A program made the position numbers and the translations under genes. A stretch of 5,465 nt of DNA, from contig JBAZMT010000058.1 in assembly GCA_041649615.1 (NCBI GenBank), positions 1-5,465 of the forward strand. The letters are read 5' to 3'. Below are positions 1 through 4,369 of the stretch, piece by piece; the first letter of the stretch is position 1, and the number at the start of each line of letters is the position of its first letter. The stretch comes from JALOAR01 sp041649615. Lineage in GTDB: Bacteria; Patescibacteriota; Minisyncoccia; UBA6257; Colwellbacteraceae. The notes beneath the pieces are model-generated. The model saw only the letters and a list, made by a program, of their open reading frames with translations. It searched no databases and was not told the origin of the DNA.

Positions 1-61
1 GACGGAGGAGTCGATGCCCGAGCATGGGGGGTGGGGGTCCGGTGGGGTTGAGACTCCGGTA

Positions 62-85
62 TGACAACCTGACAGCCTGACAGCT
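62..85. repeat. Three tandem 8-bp repeats (TGACARCC-like)
   Basis: Three consecutive octamers read TGACAACC, TGACAGCC and TGACAGCT. They lie just beyond the terminator of the left operon, in a short non-coding stretch. They may be an operator or simply a slippage product. No gene is visible between 1 and 91; the rest of that stretch contains several runs of G between about 26 and 46. Confidence 0.5.
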
Positions 86-91
86 TCACAC

Positions 92-121
92 AGAGAGAAG
101 GGCCCGCCCGAAGACGGGCCC
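92..121 (-). terminator. Intrinsic terminator of the left operon
   Basis: Read on the minus strand, positions 121 to 100 form a 9-bp stem, GGGCCCGUC pairing with GGCGGGCCC (one G-U pair), closed by the very stable C(UUCG)G tetraloop. The pyrimidine-rich tract TTCTCTCT follows at 99-92. It lies 12 bp past the stop codon of the last gene of the minus-strand operon, exactly where a Rho-independent terminator is expected. Confidence 0.85.
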
Positions 122-132
122 GCCCTCGCCGC

Positions 133-357
133 CTACGCTAGCGACAACATATCGCCGTATCCTCGCAGAACCTTCTCCCTCGCGTCTTCCACCGTTGTTG
201 CCTTGATCCCGTTGTGAAAGCATCCGCCCGTGTAGACAACGAGCACCAAACCCTCCACAAGTGCGAAGCCGACCGCTCGTCGGTGTCCCTGGTATCCATC
301 CGGCAGTGTACCTCGCATGAAGACCGCTTCCGCCGCCCGCTCGTATAGTGTTGCCAT
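133..357 (-). CDS. Small hypothetical protein, 74 aa
   Basis: This is the last gene of the left minus-strand operon, followed at once by the terminator. The frame stays open upstream to another ATG at 420, but I chose the ATG at 357. It has a clear GGAGG Shine-Dalgarno 7 bases upstream, and a start at 420 would overlap the membrane-protein gene before it. The protein begins MATLYERAAEAVF and has a hydrophobic stretch in the middle (FALVEGLVLVVYTGG) that looks more like buried beta strands than a membrane helix. Its C-terminal half contains a DAREKVLRGYGDML helix. I do not recognise the family. The position, Shine-Dalgarno and spacing support a real gene; the function is unknown. Confidence 0.7.
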   Translation of the reverse strand: MATLYERAAEAVFMRGTLPDGYQGHRRAVGFALVEGLVLVVYTGGCFHNGIKATTVEDAREKVLRGYGDMLSLA

Positions 358-377
358 TCTCCGTCCTCCGATCTTCC

Positions 378-482
378 CTAGTGCCTCTTCCGTGGCTTCG
401 CTACCCTTCTCCCTATCCAAACTACCAGCGCCAACAGCGCCAGCGCCACGACGGCCCCAAAGGGTAGCGGATCACTCAGCAT
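378..482 (-). CDS. 34-aa single-pass membrane protein
   Basis: This short gene starts inside the end of the preceding 78-aa gene (11-base overlap), with a GGAG Shine-Dalgarno 8 bases before its ATG. The product has a short N-terminus (MLSDPLPF), one strongly hydrophobic helix at about residues 9-23 (GAVVALALLALVVWI) and a basic tail (RRVAKPRKRH). This charge pattern predicts an outside N-terminus and a cytoplasmic C-terminus. The next gene begins 20 bp after its stop, with its ribosome site in the gap. Small holin-like or accessory membrane peptides of phages look like this, but nothing in the sequence specifies a lysis role. It is easily missed by gene finders because of its length. Confidence 0.65.
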   Translation of the reverse strand: MLSDPLPFGAVVALALLALVVWIGRRVAKPRKRH

Positions 483-708
483 GATCCGCGCTCCAATACA
501 TCAACAGGCTACCGACAGGGTAGGGCGGGACTCGCCCAACATCCTCCGTATACCATCGCGCTAGCTCTGGTTGGAAGATGTCCGACACCTCGCCTACCGT
601 CTCGCTGTACGGTAGGCGCACGATCTCGCGCGCGACCTGCAAATACATCCCGCGTTCAAGCGCGGCTGTCTCTGCTTCGCGCGACGTTCCCTTCACAAGG
701 ACGCGCAT
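472..708 (-). CDS. Small hypothetical protein, 78 aa
   Basis: The ATG at 708 directly abuts the stop codon of the 344-aa gene (TAGATG), with GGGAGG about 9 bases upstream. This is a typical translationally coupled arrangement. The protein begins MRVLVKGTSREAETAALERG and ends near PPYPVGSLLMYW. The layout, with an N-terminal beta strand, a helix and a C-terminal PYPxGSLLxY segment, resembles small uncharacterised proteins I associate with phage genomes; that resemblance comes from memory, not a search. No catalytic or DNA-binding motif is visible. The function is unknown. Confidence 0.75.
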   Translation of the reverse strand: MRVLVKGTSREAETAALERGMYLQVAREIVRLPYSETVGEVSDIFQPELARWYTEDVGRVPPYPVGSLLMYWSADHAE

Positions 709-1743
709 CTAGTCCACCCTCCCACCGGCCGAATGCGATTCGGTCTCTGTGTTCCGGTACACGGCGTGCCATTCGGTGCCGAGGTGCAGTGCTCTGTGTT
801 CGCCGGTGCTTCGGCCTCGCTCGACGTGCTTCACTCCGCCAAAGTCCGTCCACCGGTACTCAGGGTTTCGATGGTAGACCACCCCTCTCGCATACGTGCG
901 CCCCTTGTACGTCAACTGCGAGCACACATGCTCATTCCCGCCGCTTGCCTGTCGCTCGCTCTTGAGTGCGCCGCGCGTGATCCGCACGCGCAGTGCCTTC
1001 TGAGTAATGCCTACAACGTAGGCTAGCCCCTTGTCCGTGAGCCCCGACGGGCAGAAAAACCACTCTCCTTGTCGCTTGACGTCCTGCCCCTCTTCTCGTT
1101 CCTTCCGTACCTGTTGCGGGATGAGTGACAGAAACGCGCCCTCGATGTTGCGCGGCTTGCCTGGTAGCCTTGAGATGAAGTAAGAGCCCTCATCCGTGCT
1201 CGCCAACCAGGTCTCGCCGGTTTCGGGATTGCGCCACAACGACGCGCCAAGGATGTGCCATTCGCCGCGTCGTAGCGTCTCTGTGTTCGCGCTCTCCTCC
1301 CACCGATTCTGATTCCACTCCCCCACCCGCGGCGCTGTGAATGGTTCGCCCGTGCCGTGGCGGACCATGCTCCACGGACCCTGACCCACGGCGCGTACCT
1401 TGTCGACGTCGATGGACGTTCCGTCCGTGTAGTCGACGAGAATCGCCGTTTCAGGGTTCAAGCGCGCCGCCCGCATCGCCGTGAAGCTCACGGTTGGTCC
1501 CTTACAGAAGCGACGCACGTCCGCTTGGTGCTTGGACGTGGACGAGCTGTAGCGGTCTCCGTTCAGAACGAAGCGCGCGCCATCCTTCCACTCCTCCCGA
1601 TAGTACGCCATTGGGAAGTGGTGCCCATAGCTGTAAACTGCCTTCCCTTCACAAAAAACGTTTCCCGCTCTCCACTCTACGCGGCCGGTTCGCTTGCTGA
1701 TCGTTCGCTCTGCAAACCTCTTGACACACTCTGCATGGTTCAT
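709..1743 (-). CDS. Conserved-looking hypothetical protein, 344 aa
   Basis: This is the largest gene in the window and the second of the left operon, 14 bp after the 62-aa gene. The gap carries AAAGGGGG ahead of the ATG. No membrane segment or signal peptide is visible. It looks like a compact beta-rich protein with several motif-like stretches: SYGHHFPMAYY (38-48), NGDRYSSSTSKHQ (61-73), WRNPETGETWL (170-180), DVKRQGEWFF (221-230), and a C-terminal HRNPEYRWTD (291-300) followed by EHRALHLGTEWHAVYRN (315-331). I recall similar motif strings from uncharacterised proteins of phages and other mobile elements of GC-rich bacteria, but no function is known to me. The many His, Arg and Asp residues in the motifs could suit an enzyme or a nucleic-acid-binding protein; this is speculation. 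Confidence 0.85.
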   Translation of the reverse strand: MNHAECVKRFAERTISKRTGRVEWRAGNVFCEGKAVYSYGHHFPMAYYREEWKDGARFVLNGDRYSSSTSKHQADVRRFCKGPTVSFTAMRAARLNPETAILVDYTDGTSIDVDKVRAVGQGPWSMVRHGTGEPFTAPRVGEWNQNRWEESANTETLRRGEWHILGASLWRNPETGETWLASTDEGSYFISRLPGKPRNIEGAFLSLIPQQVRKEREEGQDVKRQGEWFFCPSGLTDKGLAYVVGITQKALRVRITRGALKSERQASGGNEHVCSQLTYKGRTYARGVVYHRNPEYRWTDFGGVKHVERGRSTGEHRALHLGTEWHAVYRNTETESHSAGGRVD

Positions 1744-1757
1744 ACGTCCCCCTTTCG

Positions 1758-1946
1758 TTACCTGTCGCCCAACGTGGCCGACAAGCTGGCCAGGTCGTCA
1801 AACGACTCTCCCGAGTCGGCAATGACGCCGAGCTGGCGCGCGATACGCGTACACGATGGGCCGATAGATGCCCGCCACGACACACGCCCCCACTGCGCCT
1901 TGCCGACCTGCTCCACTAGCTGCTCCACTAGCTCCACTCTCGTCAT
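1758..1946 (-). CDS. Small hypothetical protein, 62 aa, first gene of left operon
   Basis: I placed the start at the ATG at 1946, 5 bases after a full-strength AAAGGAGG (1952-1959) and about 20 bases downstream of the predicted transcription start. Upstream in-frame ATGs would lie inside or before the promoter, so they are unlikely. The N-terminus MTRVELVEQLVEQVGKAQWG is an amphipathic helix partly encoded by a tandem 12-bp repeat. The rest includes RIARQLGVIADSGESFDDLASLSATLGDR, which has a helical feel, but I cannot match it to a known HTH. As the promoter-proximal gene facing a possible operator it could be a regulator, though nothing in the sequence proves this. Confidence 0.65.
   Translation of the reverse strand: MTRVELVEQLVEQVGKAQWGRVSWRASIGPSCTRIARQLGVIADSGESFDDLASLSATLGDR
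1908..1939 (-). repeat. Tandem 12-bp repeat inside the 62-aa gene
   Basis: CTGCTCCACTAG (plus strand) occurs twice in direct succession at 1908-1919 and 1920-1931, followed by a partial copy, CTCCACTC. On the coding strand it gives the repeated residues VEQLVEQ. It is probably a small in-frame duplication. Confidence 0.6.
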
Positions 1947-1970
1947 CGTGTCCTCCTTTCGGACACTGAC

Positions 1971-2000
1971 AGTATGCGTCTCTTTGTGCAACATTGTCAA
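1971..2000 (-). promoter_or_regulatory. Sigma70-type promoter of the left operon
   Basis: On the minus strand, a perfect -35 TTGACA (1995-2000) is separated by 18 bp from CATACT (1971-1976), which matches the TATAAT consensus at four of six bases. The start of transcription would fall near 1964, giving a short leader of about 20 bases that contains AAAGGAGG for the 62-aa gene. Confidence 0.7.
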
Positions 2001-2027
2001 TGGCCTAGAGTCACGCCCGCTTGCAGC

Positions 2028-2040
2028 ATTGTCGCACAAT
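2028..2040. promoter_or_regulatory. Possible operator: ATTGT-n3-ACAAT dyad
   Basis: ATTGTCGCACAAT is a perfect 5-bp inverted repeat with a 3-bp centre, 28 bp upstream of the -35 box of the minus-strand promoter. A related sequence, TTTGTGCAACATT (1983-1995), lies between the -10 and -35 boxes. It matches the reverse complement of the dyad at 10 of 13 positions. Two related sites around a promoter would suit a dimeric repressor. The binding protein is unknown. Confidence 0.4.
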
Positions 2041-2132
2041 CGGACAGGACACGTGTCTATCGCCTTTCGCTAGGAACCTGTCAGACTGCCTTACAGCCAG
2101 GCCACCCTACAGGAGCCCTATGCGTGCGCGTG

Positions 2133-2277
2133 TAGGCGAATTAGGGGAATTGCGGGGGAATTGGGGGCGAAACCCGTGGGCGAATCGGGCGACTTCGAGG
2201 CGAGTTTGTCAAGCGGGCAGGCGACTTTGGCGAATCCCTCTTGACAGCGGCGGAGACTTGTGCTACATTAGGGCGAC
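2133..2277 (+). repeat. Array A: helically phased GGCGAA direct repeats
   Basis: Hexamers of the form GGCGAN or GGGGAA start at 2135, 2144, 2155, 2166, 2179, 2188, 2199, 2220, 2229 and 2272, all in the plus orientation. Neighbouring spacings are mostly 9, 11 or 13 bp, with 21 and 43 bp where copies are missing. Measured from the first copy, every hexamer lies within about 2 bp of a 10.5-bp helical grid, so all would face the same side of the DNA. Flanks fall into classes such as TAGGCGAATT, GGCGAAACCC and GGCGACTT. The copy at 2229 ends just before the -35 box and the copy at 2272 covers the predicted transcription start. This suggests cooperative binding of one protein along the helix. Confidence 0.7.
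2241..2269 (+). promoter_or_regulatory. Sigma70-type promoter of the central operon
   Basis: A perfect TTGACA (2241-2246) and TACATT (2264-2269, four of six consensus bases) are spaced by the optimal 17 bp. Transcription would start near 2276, just ahead of AAAGGAGG at 2281-2288. The promoter is embedded at the downstream end of repeat array A, so a protein bound to the repeats could easily repress or activate it. Confidence 0.75.
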
Positions 2278-2295
2278 TCGAAAGGAGGAAGCAAG

Positions 2296-2688
2296 ATGAA
2301 GCAGACCGTACAAGAGCACGACTTCCTAGACGCCTTCCGGCAGTATGGACGGGCGGACCAGTTCACTCGCGCGGGGCTCATTGCCCTGTTCGACTACCTA
2401 GAGGAGTACGAGAAGGACGCGGGCGAGGAGCTAGAGCTGGACGTGATCGCCCTGTGCTGCGATTGGTCGGAGTACCCGACGGCGCTCGAAGCTATGCGCG
2501 ACCATGTCGGCGGAGAGGCGGCAACGGACGAAGAACTGAACGCCACGGAGGATAGCACGGAGGACGAAGCTCCTTTTCTCCAGCACCTCGTAGGCGATGA
2601 CCTTAAGGAACGGGCCGCGCTCGAATGGCTGAACGACCAGACCACCGTGATCGAGTTCGACGGCGGCGTAATCGTGGGGGCGTTCTAA
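2296..2688 (+). CDS. Acidic conserved hypothetical protein, 130 aa
   Basis: The ATG follows AAAGGAGG by 7 bases, and the gene is first after a strong promoter. The protein is highly acidic, rich in Glu and Asp throughout. Its most recognisable part is about residues 28-67: LIALFDYLEEYEKDAGEELE, then LDVIALCCDWSEYPTALEAM with a Cys pair at 54-55. I recall this E-rich helix followed by (L/F)DxIALCCDxxEY from small uncharacterised proteins of many phages and plasmids. The C-terminus (TTVIEFDGGVIVGAF) looks like a beta hairpin. The strong acidity would suit a DNA mimic or a protein-binding inhibitor, but this is only inference. Its stop overlaps the next start by one base (TAATG). Confidence 0.85.
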   Translation: MKQTVQEHDFLDAFRQYGRADQFTRAGLIALFDYLEEYEKDAGEELELDVIALCCDWSEYPTALEAMRDHVGGEAATDEELNATEDSTEDEAPFLQHLVGDDLKERAALEWLNDQTTVIEFDGGVIVGAF

Positions 2689-3074
2689 TGAACGCACTCT
2701 ACGCCGAGCTGGACCGCCGACAGGCGAGGATCGAAGAGCTGGAAAAGCGCCTCCGCCTGTTCGAGGCGACTGGAGTCGAGGACGCGCTGGCGCGACTCGG
2801 CGAGCCCGCTCTTGATAATGATGGAGGCCCGGGCGACATCGACGAAGCGATAGGCGACATCCTTGCCAACAGCCGCGTCCTGGTGGAGGAGAACTGCGCC
2901 GCCCGCGAGAGGATCGAAGAGCTGGAGAGGGCGCTAGGCTTCCTGGTCGATGCGGCAGAGACTGAGCCGGGTATGGCCATATATCAAGCGCACATCGAGC
3001 AGGCGAAGAGCCTGCTCAGGAAGACGGAGGCGACGGACCTGCGGTACGCGACAGAGGTTATCGTAGACAAGTAG
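2688..3074 (+). CDS. Coiled-coil hypothetical protein, 128 aa
   Basis: I chose the ATG at 2688, overlapping the previous stop as TAATG with GGGGG 7 bases upstream, rather than an in-frame start at 2625 deep inside the neighbour. The protein is mostly helical. An N-terminal coiled coil (residues 1-28, LYAELDRRQARIEELEKRLR) is followed by an acidic loop with GGPGD, then a second coiled coil (about 60-90, containing RIEELERALGFLV) and a C-terminal helix. The two RIEELE segments are encoded by an identical 18-bp sequence 183 bp apart. Nothing enzymatic is visible. Co-transcription with the acidic 130-aa protein suggests a related role, and a scaffold or oligomer is plausible. The function is unknown. 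Confidence 0.8.
   Translation: MNALYAELDRRQARIEELEKRLRLFEATGVEDALARLGEPALDNDGGPGDIDEAIGDILANSRVLVEENCAARERIEELERALGFLVDAAETEPGMAIYQAHIEQAKSLLRKTEATDLRYATEVIVDK
2726..2926 (+). repeat. 18-bp direct repeat within the coiled-coil gene
   Basis: GAGGATCGAAGAGCTGGA occurs at 2726-2743 and again at 2909-2926, in the same frame and 61 codons apart. Both copies encode RIEELE (residues 14-19 and 75-80). Identity at the DNA level suggests a recent internal duplication or gene conversion rather than convergence of heptad repeats. Confidence 0.7.
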
Positions 3075-3089
3075 CACCCCTTTCGAGTC

Positions 3090-3123
3090 GGGCGGCCAGC
3101 AGTCGGGGCCGCCCCTCTTTCTT
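3090..3123 (+). terminator. Intrinsic terminator of the central operon
   Basis: GGGCGGCC (3090-3097) pairs perfectly with GGCCGCCC (3107-3114) around a 9-base loop. A pyrimidine tract with TCTTTCTT (3116-3123) follows. The hairpin lies 16 bp after the stop of the coiled-coil gene and separates this operon from the zinc-ribbon/RHH gene. Confidence 0.85.
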
Positions 3124-3160
3124 GGATTGCCCCCAGGGCGACGATGAGGTAGCCTTGACA

Positions 3161-3183
3161 CCATCAGGGCCACCTCGGAGGTG
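3161..3183 (+). promoter_or_regulatory. Dyad CACCTCGGAGGTG covering the Shine-Dalgarno of the RHH gene
   Basis: CACCTCGGAGGTG (3171-3183) is a perfect 6-bp inverted repeat around one central G, and it contains the GGAGG ribosome site (3177-3181) of the gene starting at 3190. It is preceded by CCATCAGGGCCACCT (3161-3175), which recurs exactly at 3458-3472 inside the same gene. A close variant lies at 3385-3399. A TTGACA at 3155-3160 has no good -10 box, so I do not call a promoter. The dyad could be an autoregulatory operator or, less likely with so small a loop, an RNA element hiding the ribosome site. Confidence 0.45.
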
Positions 3184-3189
3184 TACCGC

Positions 3190-3648
3190 ATGAAGAAGTG
3201 CCCAACCTGCGGCGGACTGACCGCAAGCAACGGACCCGACCAATGCCCCGCCTGCCTGCGCGACGAGCGCCCCGGCTTGTCCGGCGTGATCCGCCCACAC
3301 GAGGCACCACCCGCCAAGGCCGAGCGACCTGCCAAGGAGCCCCACCGAACCGCCCCGATCGGCTTCACTGCGGAACCGCCCAAGCCATCAGGTCTACCTA
3401 GGCGAAACCCAAAGGTAGCCCCGACAGAATCAGCACAACCGGCGAACGCTGAGTCCCCATCAGGGCCACCTGGGCGAATTGGTGAGGTAGACCAGGCAGG
3501 AAGCGAATCTCTCTCGCGCCCGATCACCTTCAAGGTCACCGAATCCCTCTACGACCGCCTGGTAGCCCTGGCCCAGTCTAGGCATACCTCCGTCCCGGAC
3601 CTCCTCCGCGAGGCCGTAGGCGATCTCCTGGAGGCCAACGGTGCGTAG
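3190..3648 (+). CDS. Zinc-ribbon / ribbon-helix-helix DNA-binding protein, 152 aa
   Basis: I chose the ATG at 3190, 8 bases after GGAGG, over an in-frame GTG at 3181 that overlaps that ribosome site. Residues 4-22 form a CxxC-n11-CxxC zinc ribbon (Cys4, 7, 19, 22). Residues of about 25-108 are Pro-, Ala-, Ser- and Gly-rich and probably disordered. Residues 110-152 fit a ribbon-helix-helix domain of the CopG/Arc/ParR type: beta strand RPITFKVT, helix ESLYDRLVALAQSR, and helix SVPDLLREAVGDLLEANG. RHH proteins bind DNA as dimers through the paired strand and often cooperate along tandem repeats. GGCGAA repeats lie within its linker coding sequence, at its stop codon (the TAG begins a TAGGCGAAACCC copy) and downstream. 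It is therefore the best candidate in the window to bind them. Its role as repressor, partition or replication-control protein is inference. Confidence 0.85.
   Translation: MKKCPTCGGLTASNGPDQCPACLRDERPGLSGVIRPHEAPPAKAERPAKEPHRTAPIGFTAEPPKPSGLPRRNPKVAPTESAQPANAESPSGPPGRIGEVDQAGSESLSRPITFKVTESLYDRLVALAQSRHTSVPDLLREAVGDLLEANGA
3399..3480 (+). repeat. GGCGAA repeats embedded in the RHH gene linker
   Basis: TAGGCGAAACCC (3399-3410), CGGCGAACGC (3440-3449) and TGGGCGAATT (3471-3480) lie in the coding sequence of the disordered linker. They are read in different codon frames, so protein selection alone does not explain them. The first and third are each preceded directly by a copy of CCATCAGG-n3-ACCT. 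Confidence 0.55.
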
Positions 3649-3829
3649 GCGAAACCCAACCAGCCATAGGCGAAACCTGGACAGGCGAATTGCCGCTCAC
3701 AGGCGATCTCTGCCCATAGGCGAAACCCAGCCACCCAACAACCACTTGTCAAAGACCTGAACAGCACTCGGGCGAATTCAGAGGCGACTTCTGGGCAAAA
3801 ACGACGTCTGTGTAGGCGAATTGCCCTAC
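3616..3829 (+). repeat. Array B: GGCGAA repeats between convergent genes
   Basis: Same-orientation copies of the hexamer start at 3619, 3648, 3669, 3684, 3702, 3719, 3771, 3783 and 3815, with a degenerate GGCAAA at 3794. The extended forms TAGGCGAAACCC or ACCT (3646, 3667, 3717), GGCGAATT (3684, 3771, 3815), GGCGACTT (3783) and GGCGATCTC (3619, 3702) all recur, and three of these four classes also occur in array A. The 188 bp between the convergent stops at 3648 and 3837 contain no gene. The last copy is part of an imperfect dyad, GTAGG-n8-CCTAC (3812-3829). A location between two gene ends argues against promoter control and for a centromere-like site, an origin or a silencing site. Confidence 0.7.
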
Positions 3830-3836
3830 GATTGCT

Positions 3837-4274
3837 TCATTGCTTCCTGTCTTTCTCCTCGTCTTCCCTGGACGCTGGTGTGCGTGAGTCCTGTGCTGAC
3901 TGCTTGCCGAATACCTTGATGGCGTTGTAGACCACAGGATGCACGGCGTACTCGGGATGGGCTTTCTCCCAAAGGCTCCGTCCATGGGCCGCGGTAGCCT
4001 GGTCAACCACAGCGATCTGCTCGGCGAACGCCTTGAAGGTTTCAGCGCCTTGTCGCATGGCCTCGCCCAGGACTCGGGCTGATTCAGCGGTACGGCGCAG
4101 CGACTTGTTGAGCTTGCGAAAGGCTCGTCGGAGCCGCCAACGGGCGATCCAATCCTCCAGCAACCACAGAGGGACCATGGCGGTCTCAGCAAGCCACTCA
4201 AGGGCCGTCACGATTCGCCCTGCCACACGGGACGAAACAGGCGATCCCGCTGCGCCCTGCCTTGATTGTCTCAT
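3837..4274 (-). CDS. Helical hypothetical protein, 145 aa
   Basis: This is the last gene of the right operon. Its ATG overlaps the stop of the 32-aa membrane protein as ATGA. After a polar N-terminus there is a tryptophan-rich amphipathic or membrane-associated helix at about residues 19-46 (IVTALEWLAETAMVPLWLLE). A long basic helix follows, about 48-90 (RLRRAFRKLNKSLRRTAESA onward to IAVVD), then a small segment HGRSLWEKAHPEYAVHPVVY (98-117) and a charged tail (ASREDEEKDRKQ). It may be a membrane-peripheral or structural phage protein, but I do not recognise the family. No clear terminator follows; the gene runs into repeat array B. Confidence 0.75.
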   Translation of the reverse strand: MRQSRQGAAGSPVSSRVAGRIVTALEWLAETAMVPLWLLEDWIARWRLRRAFRKLNKSLRRTAESARVLGEAMRQGAETFKAFAEQIAVVDQATAAHGRSLWEKAHPEYAVHPVVYNAIKVFGKQSAQDSRTPASREDEEKDRKQ

Positions 4275-4369
4275 GCTCCCACCCCGAAGAGGATGAAGGC
4301 GAGGAAGTAGCCCAAGGCAACGCAGGCTGCCGCGCCCATTCCCAGCATAATCCAGCGGAGCGCACTCAT
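4271..4369 (-). CDS. 32-aa single-pass membrane protein
   Basis: This tiny gene overlaps both neighbours by ATGA: its ATG (4369) lies over the stop of the 34-aa gene, and its TGA lies over the start of the 145-aa gene. AGGA sits about 7 bases before the start, within the preceding gene. The product, MSALRWIMLGMGAAACVALG then YFLAFILFGVGA, is almost entirely one hydrophobic helix with Gly and Ala packing residues. The overlapping starts and Shine-Dalgarno make a real translated gene likely despite its size. Holin-like or structural membrane peptides are possible, but no function can be assigned. Confidence 0.65.
   Translation of the reverse strand: MSALRWIMLGMGAAACVALGYFLAFILFGVGA

Larger units (their letters stand above)
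1947..2295. other. Divergent control region without genes
   Basis: These 349 bp separate the left minus-strand operon from the central plus-strand operon. In order they hold the minus-strand leader and promoter (1947-2000), a 13-bp ATTGT/ACAAT dyad (2028-2040), a 10-bp perfect palindrome GACACGTGTC (2048-2057), an inverted pair CCTACA/TGTAGG (2106-2111 and 2131-2136), the GGCGAA repeat array (2133-2277), the plus-strand promoter (2241-2269) and a Shine-Dalgarno. I see no convincing coding frame here. Confidence 0.75.

Noticed and set aside
26..46. G-quadruplex in the G-rich stretch near the left edge
   Set aside because: Only three separated runs of four or more G are present; a fourth run is needed for a convincing quadruplex.
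1357..2073. Plus-strand frame of 238 codons
   Set aside because: It is antisense to the 344-aa and 62-aa genes and runs through the minus-strand promoter. It has no Shine-Dalgarno, and its composition is unlike a folded protein.
2207..2214. Minus-strand promoters at TTGACA complements near 2207 and 3746
   Set aside because: Neither has a recognisable -10 box at 16 to 18 bp, and both lie inside the repeat arrays without a gene positioned to use them.
2421..3040. Further GGCGA copies inside the two central genes (for example 2591, 2722, 2763, 2832, 2851, 3001)
   Set aside because: Several fit ordinary GC-rich codon use for Glu, Ala, Gly and Asp, and most lack the TAGGCGAAACCC or GGCGAATT extensions. 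I left them out of the arrays, although 2591 and 2851 do have the TAGGCGA core.
3155..3183. Promoter at TTGACA 3155-3160
   Set aside because: The position 17 bp downstream reads GAGGTG and no other spacing gives a plausible -10 box.
2934..3539. Long minus-strand frame of 201 codons
   Set aside because: It lies antisense to the coiled-coil end, the terminator and the zinc-ribbon/RHH gene, all of which have better ribosome sites and recognisable protein features. Its translation is low-complexity, rich in Gly, Arg and Pro.
3616..3829. CRISPR array
   Set aside because: The repeated unit is only 6 to 12 bp, spacers are irregular and as short as 6 bp, and no cas genes are present. Tandem protein-binding sites are a better explanation.
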